Shown: positions 63,110-64,000 of the stretch, piece after piece
Position numbering within the stretch: the stretch's first letter is position 1
Layout of the letters: the number at the start of each line of letters is the position of its first letter
Origin: Kryptolebias marmoratus
Taxonomy: Eukaryota; Chordata; Actinopteri; Cyprinodontiformes; Rivulidae
Assembly: GCF_001649575.2 (NCBI RefSeq)
Contig: NC_051439.1
Span: forward strand, 16,894,495-16,958,494
Reading direction: 5' to 3'
DNA: 64,000 nucleotides
Position numbers and translations under genes: made by a program
Notes under the pieces: model-generated
Databases searched by the model: none
What the model saw: the letters and a program-made list of their open reading frames with translations, nothing else
Told to the model about the DNA's origin: nothing

Positions 63110-63310
63110 ATTAAATTGTGAATTTTAATGCGCATAAAGAGGCTCCACTGAAATGAAGTGGTGTGACGAGGACATCATTCACATTAATGCTCTCACGCAT
63201 TATTCTCACCTAATGTTTCAGACTGATTAGTTCACAGCGAGCCATTCTCATGGTAAATCATGACACAGGCATAAAACAGAGTTCTGTTAATCATGCAGAC
63301 GGGTCATTTT
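63110..63310. promoter_or_regulatory. Candidate conserved non-coding element
   Basis: It contains clustered TTAATG, ATGCGCATAAA (octamer-like), CATTAATG, GATTAGTT, AAATCATGACA and GTTAATCATG words. This is typical of developmental enhancer sequence, but only a comparative alignment could confirm it. Confidence 0.25.
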
Positions 63311-63976
63311 TATAGAGACATCCATCAAAGTAATGTATTTTAGAGTAAGATTTCTGTTGTGCTTGCACTGTATTTGTTTTTGTTTTTTTGCCGATTTAAG
63401 TGCTCTAAAGTTTCTAATTAGCCATTTAAAGCCTTTCTGCACATACAGGGACGACAAAAGACTATTTCAAGTCACCACCCGGTCACACCCTTGTGATACT
63501 TTCCTAGCCTAAAACTCAAGCAATCAGTTGCCCAGCCTCCTCCTCTGCCTGCTGTCTGCTGCTCTCTTTGTGCTTTCAGTGATGACATATCTGTGTGGCA
63601 GGCAGACGATGCAGTGTGTGCAGGACAAATCCATCACGAATGTGGTTTCTTTTTTTTTAATACTTTATTTATAATTTTTCAAATACAACTTTTTTTGACA
63701 CAAACAGCCAAGGAAGACAAATATCAAAACAAAATAAAAAAAAAGACTAACACTAAAAACAAAAATGAACAAGACCAACCACTCAGAATAGTCCGTCAGC
63801 ATACTGGTAAAGTAATAAAAGAAGATAAGAATGTATCCATCAATCCAACATGTGTAATCAAGCACGAGACAGAGTCAAAAGTGACAACAGGCAGTTCAGG
63901 AGACAACGTGTCTCAAACCGTGCATCACAAAGCAACAAAACATTAATTACAGGTGAAAGTAGAAGAGAATAAAAAT

Positions 63977-64000
63977 AATATATATATATATATATATATA
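63977..64000. repeat. (AT)n microsatellite at window end
   Basis: A TA run reaches the last base and probably continues beyond the window. Confidence 0.95.

Larger units (their letters stand above)
49700..64000. other. Gene-free region downstream of scaf8
   Basis: No exon chain, family motif or RNA gene is recognisable across 14 kb. The longest ORFs (50533-51021 and 52515-52919) look like chance. The region holds microsatellites, transposon remnants and non-repetitive islands that may be regulatory. Confidence 0.65.

Overview
This window looks like nuclear DNA of a ray-finned fish, probably a percomorph teleost. It holds vertebrate genes with many GT-AG introns, an AT-rich non-coding background, CA/TG microsatellites and degenerate fish-type DNA transposons. 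No bacterial operons, rRNA, tRNA or CRISPR arrays are visible. Two protein genes fill the first three quarters, both on the + strand. No database search was possible, so comparisons with human proteins rest on recalled family sequences.

Region 1 (1 to about 27.5 kb) is cnksr3 (CNK3), open at its 5' end because the first coding exon lies upstream. I trace 24 coding exons: SAM, CRIC and PDZ domains, then the CNK2/3-type region. At 13621 the gene can end in two ways. Reading through a GTCAGT splice donor adds 12 codons ([12 protein letters not shown]) and a stop, giving a short CNK3 like human CNKSR3. Using the donor continues in frame through linker exons into a PH domain and C-terminal region equivalent to human IPCEF1, giving a CNK2-like protein of about 1,000 residues. 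One fish locus therefore covers what is annotated in human as CNKSR3 and IPCEF1.

Region 2 (about 28.4 to 49.7 kb) is scaf8, complete in 20 coding exons and 1,372 codons. It encodes an RNA polymerase II CTD-interacting domain, an Arg/Ser-rich segment, an RRM, and a long Pro/Gln and Arg/Glu-rich tail ending in TDTEGT. Its second intron is 11.2 kb and takes up over half the gene. The first scaf8 codon is only about 1.1 kb beyond the likely cnksr3/ipcef1 poly(A) signal, in tandem orientation. The human genes are, as I recall, divergent with the CNKSR3 5' end facing SCAF8, so an inversion is implied.

Region 3 (49.7 to 64 kb) has no gene I can support. It holds microsatellites, transposon remnants (including a Tc1-like transposase scrap), a CpG-rich patch near 56.0-56.3 kb, and several stretches with the texture of conserved non-coding elements. 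It may be regulatory DNA of a neighbouring gene; in human the next gene is TIAM2.

The points most worth a second look are the stop/splice-donor switch at 13.62 kb, a perfect 54-bp-arm inverted repeat in a cnksr3 intron at 20.57-20.68 kb, the inverted gene order, and a possible frame-shifting exon in scaf8 intron 2.
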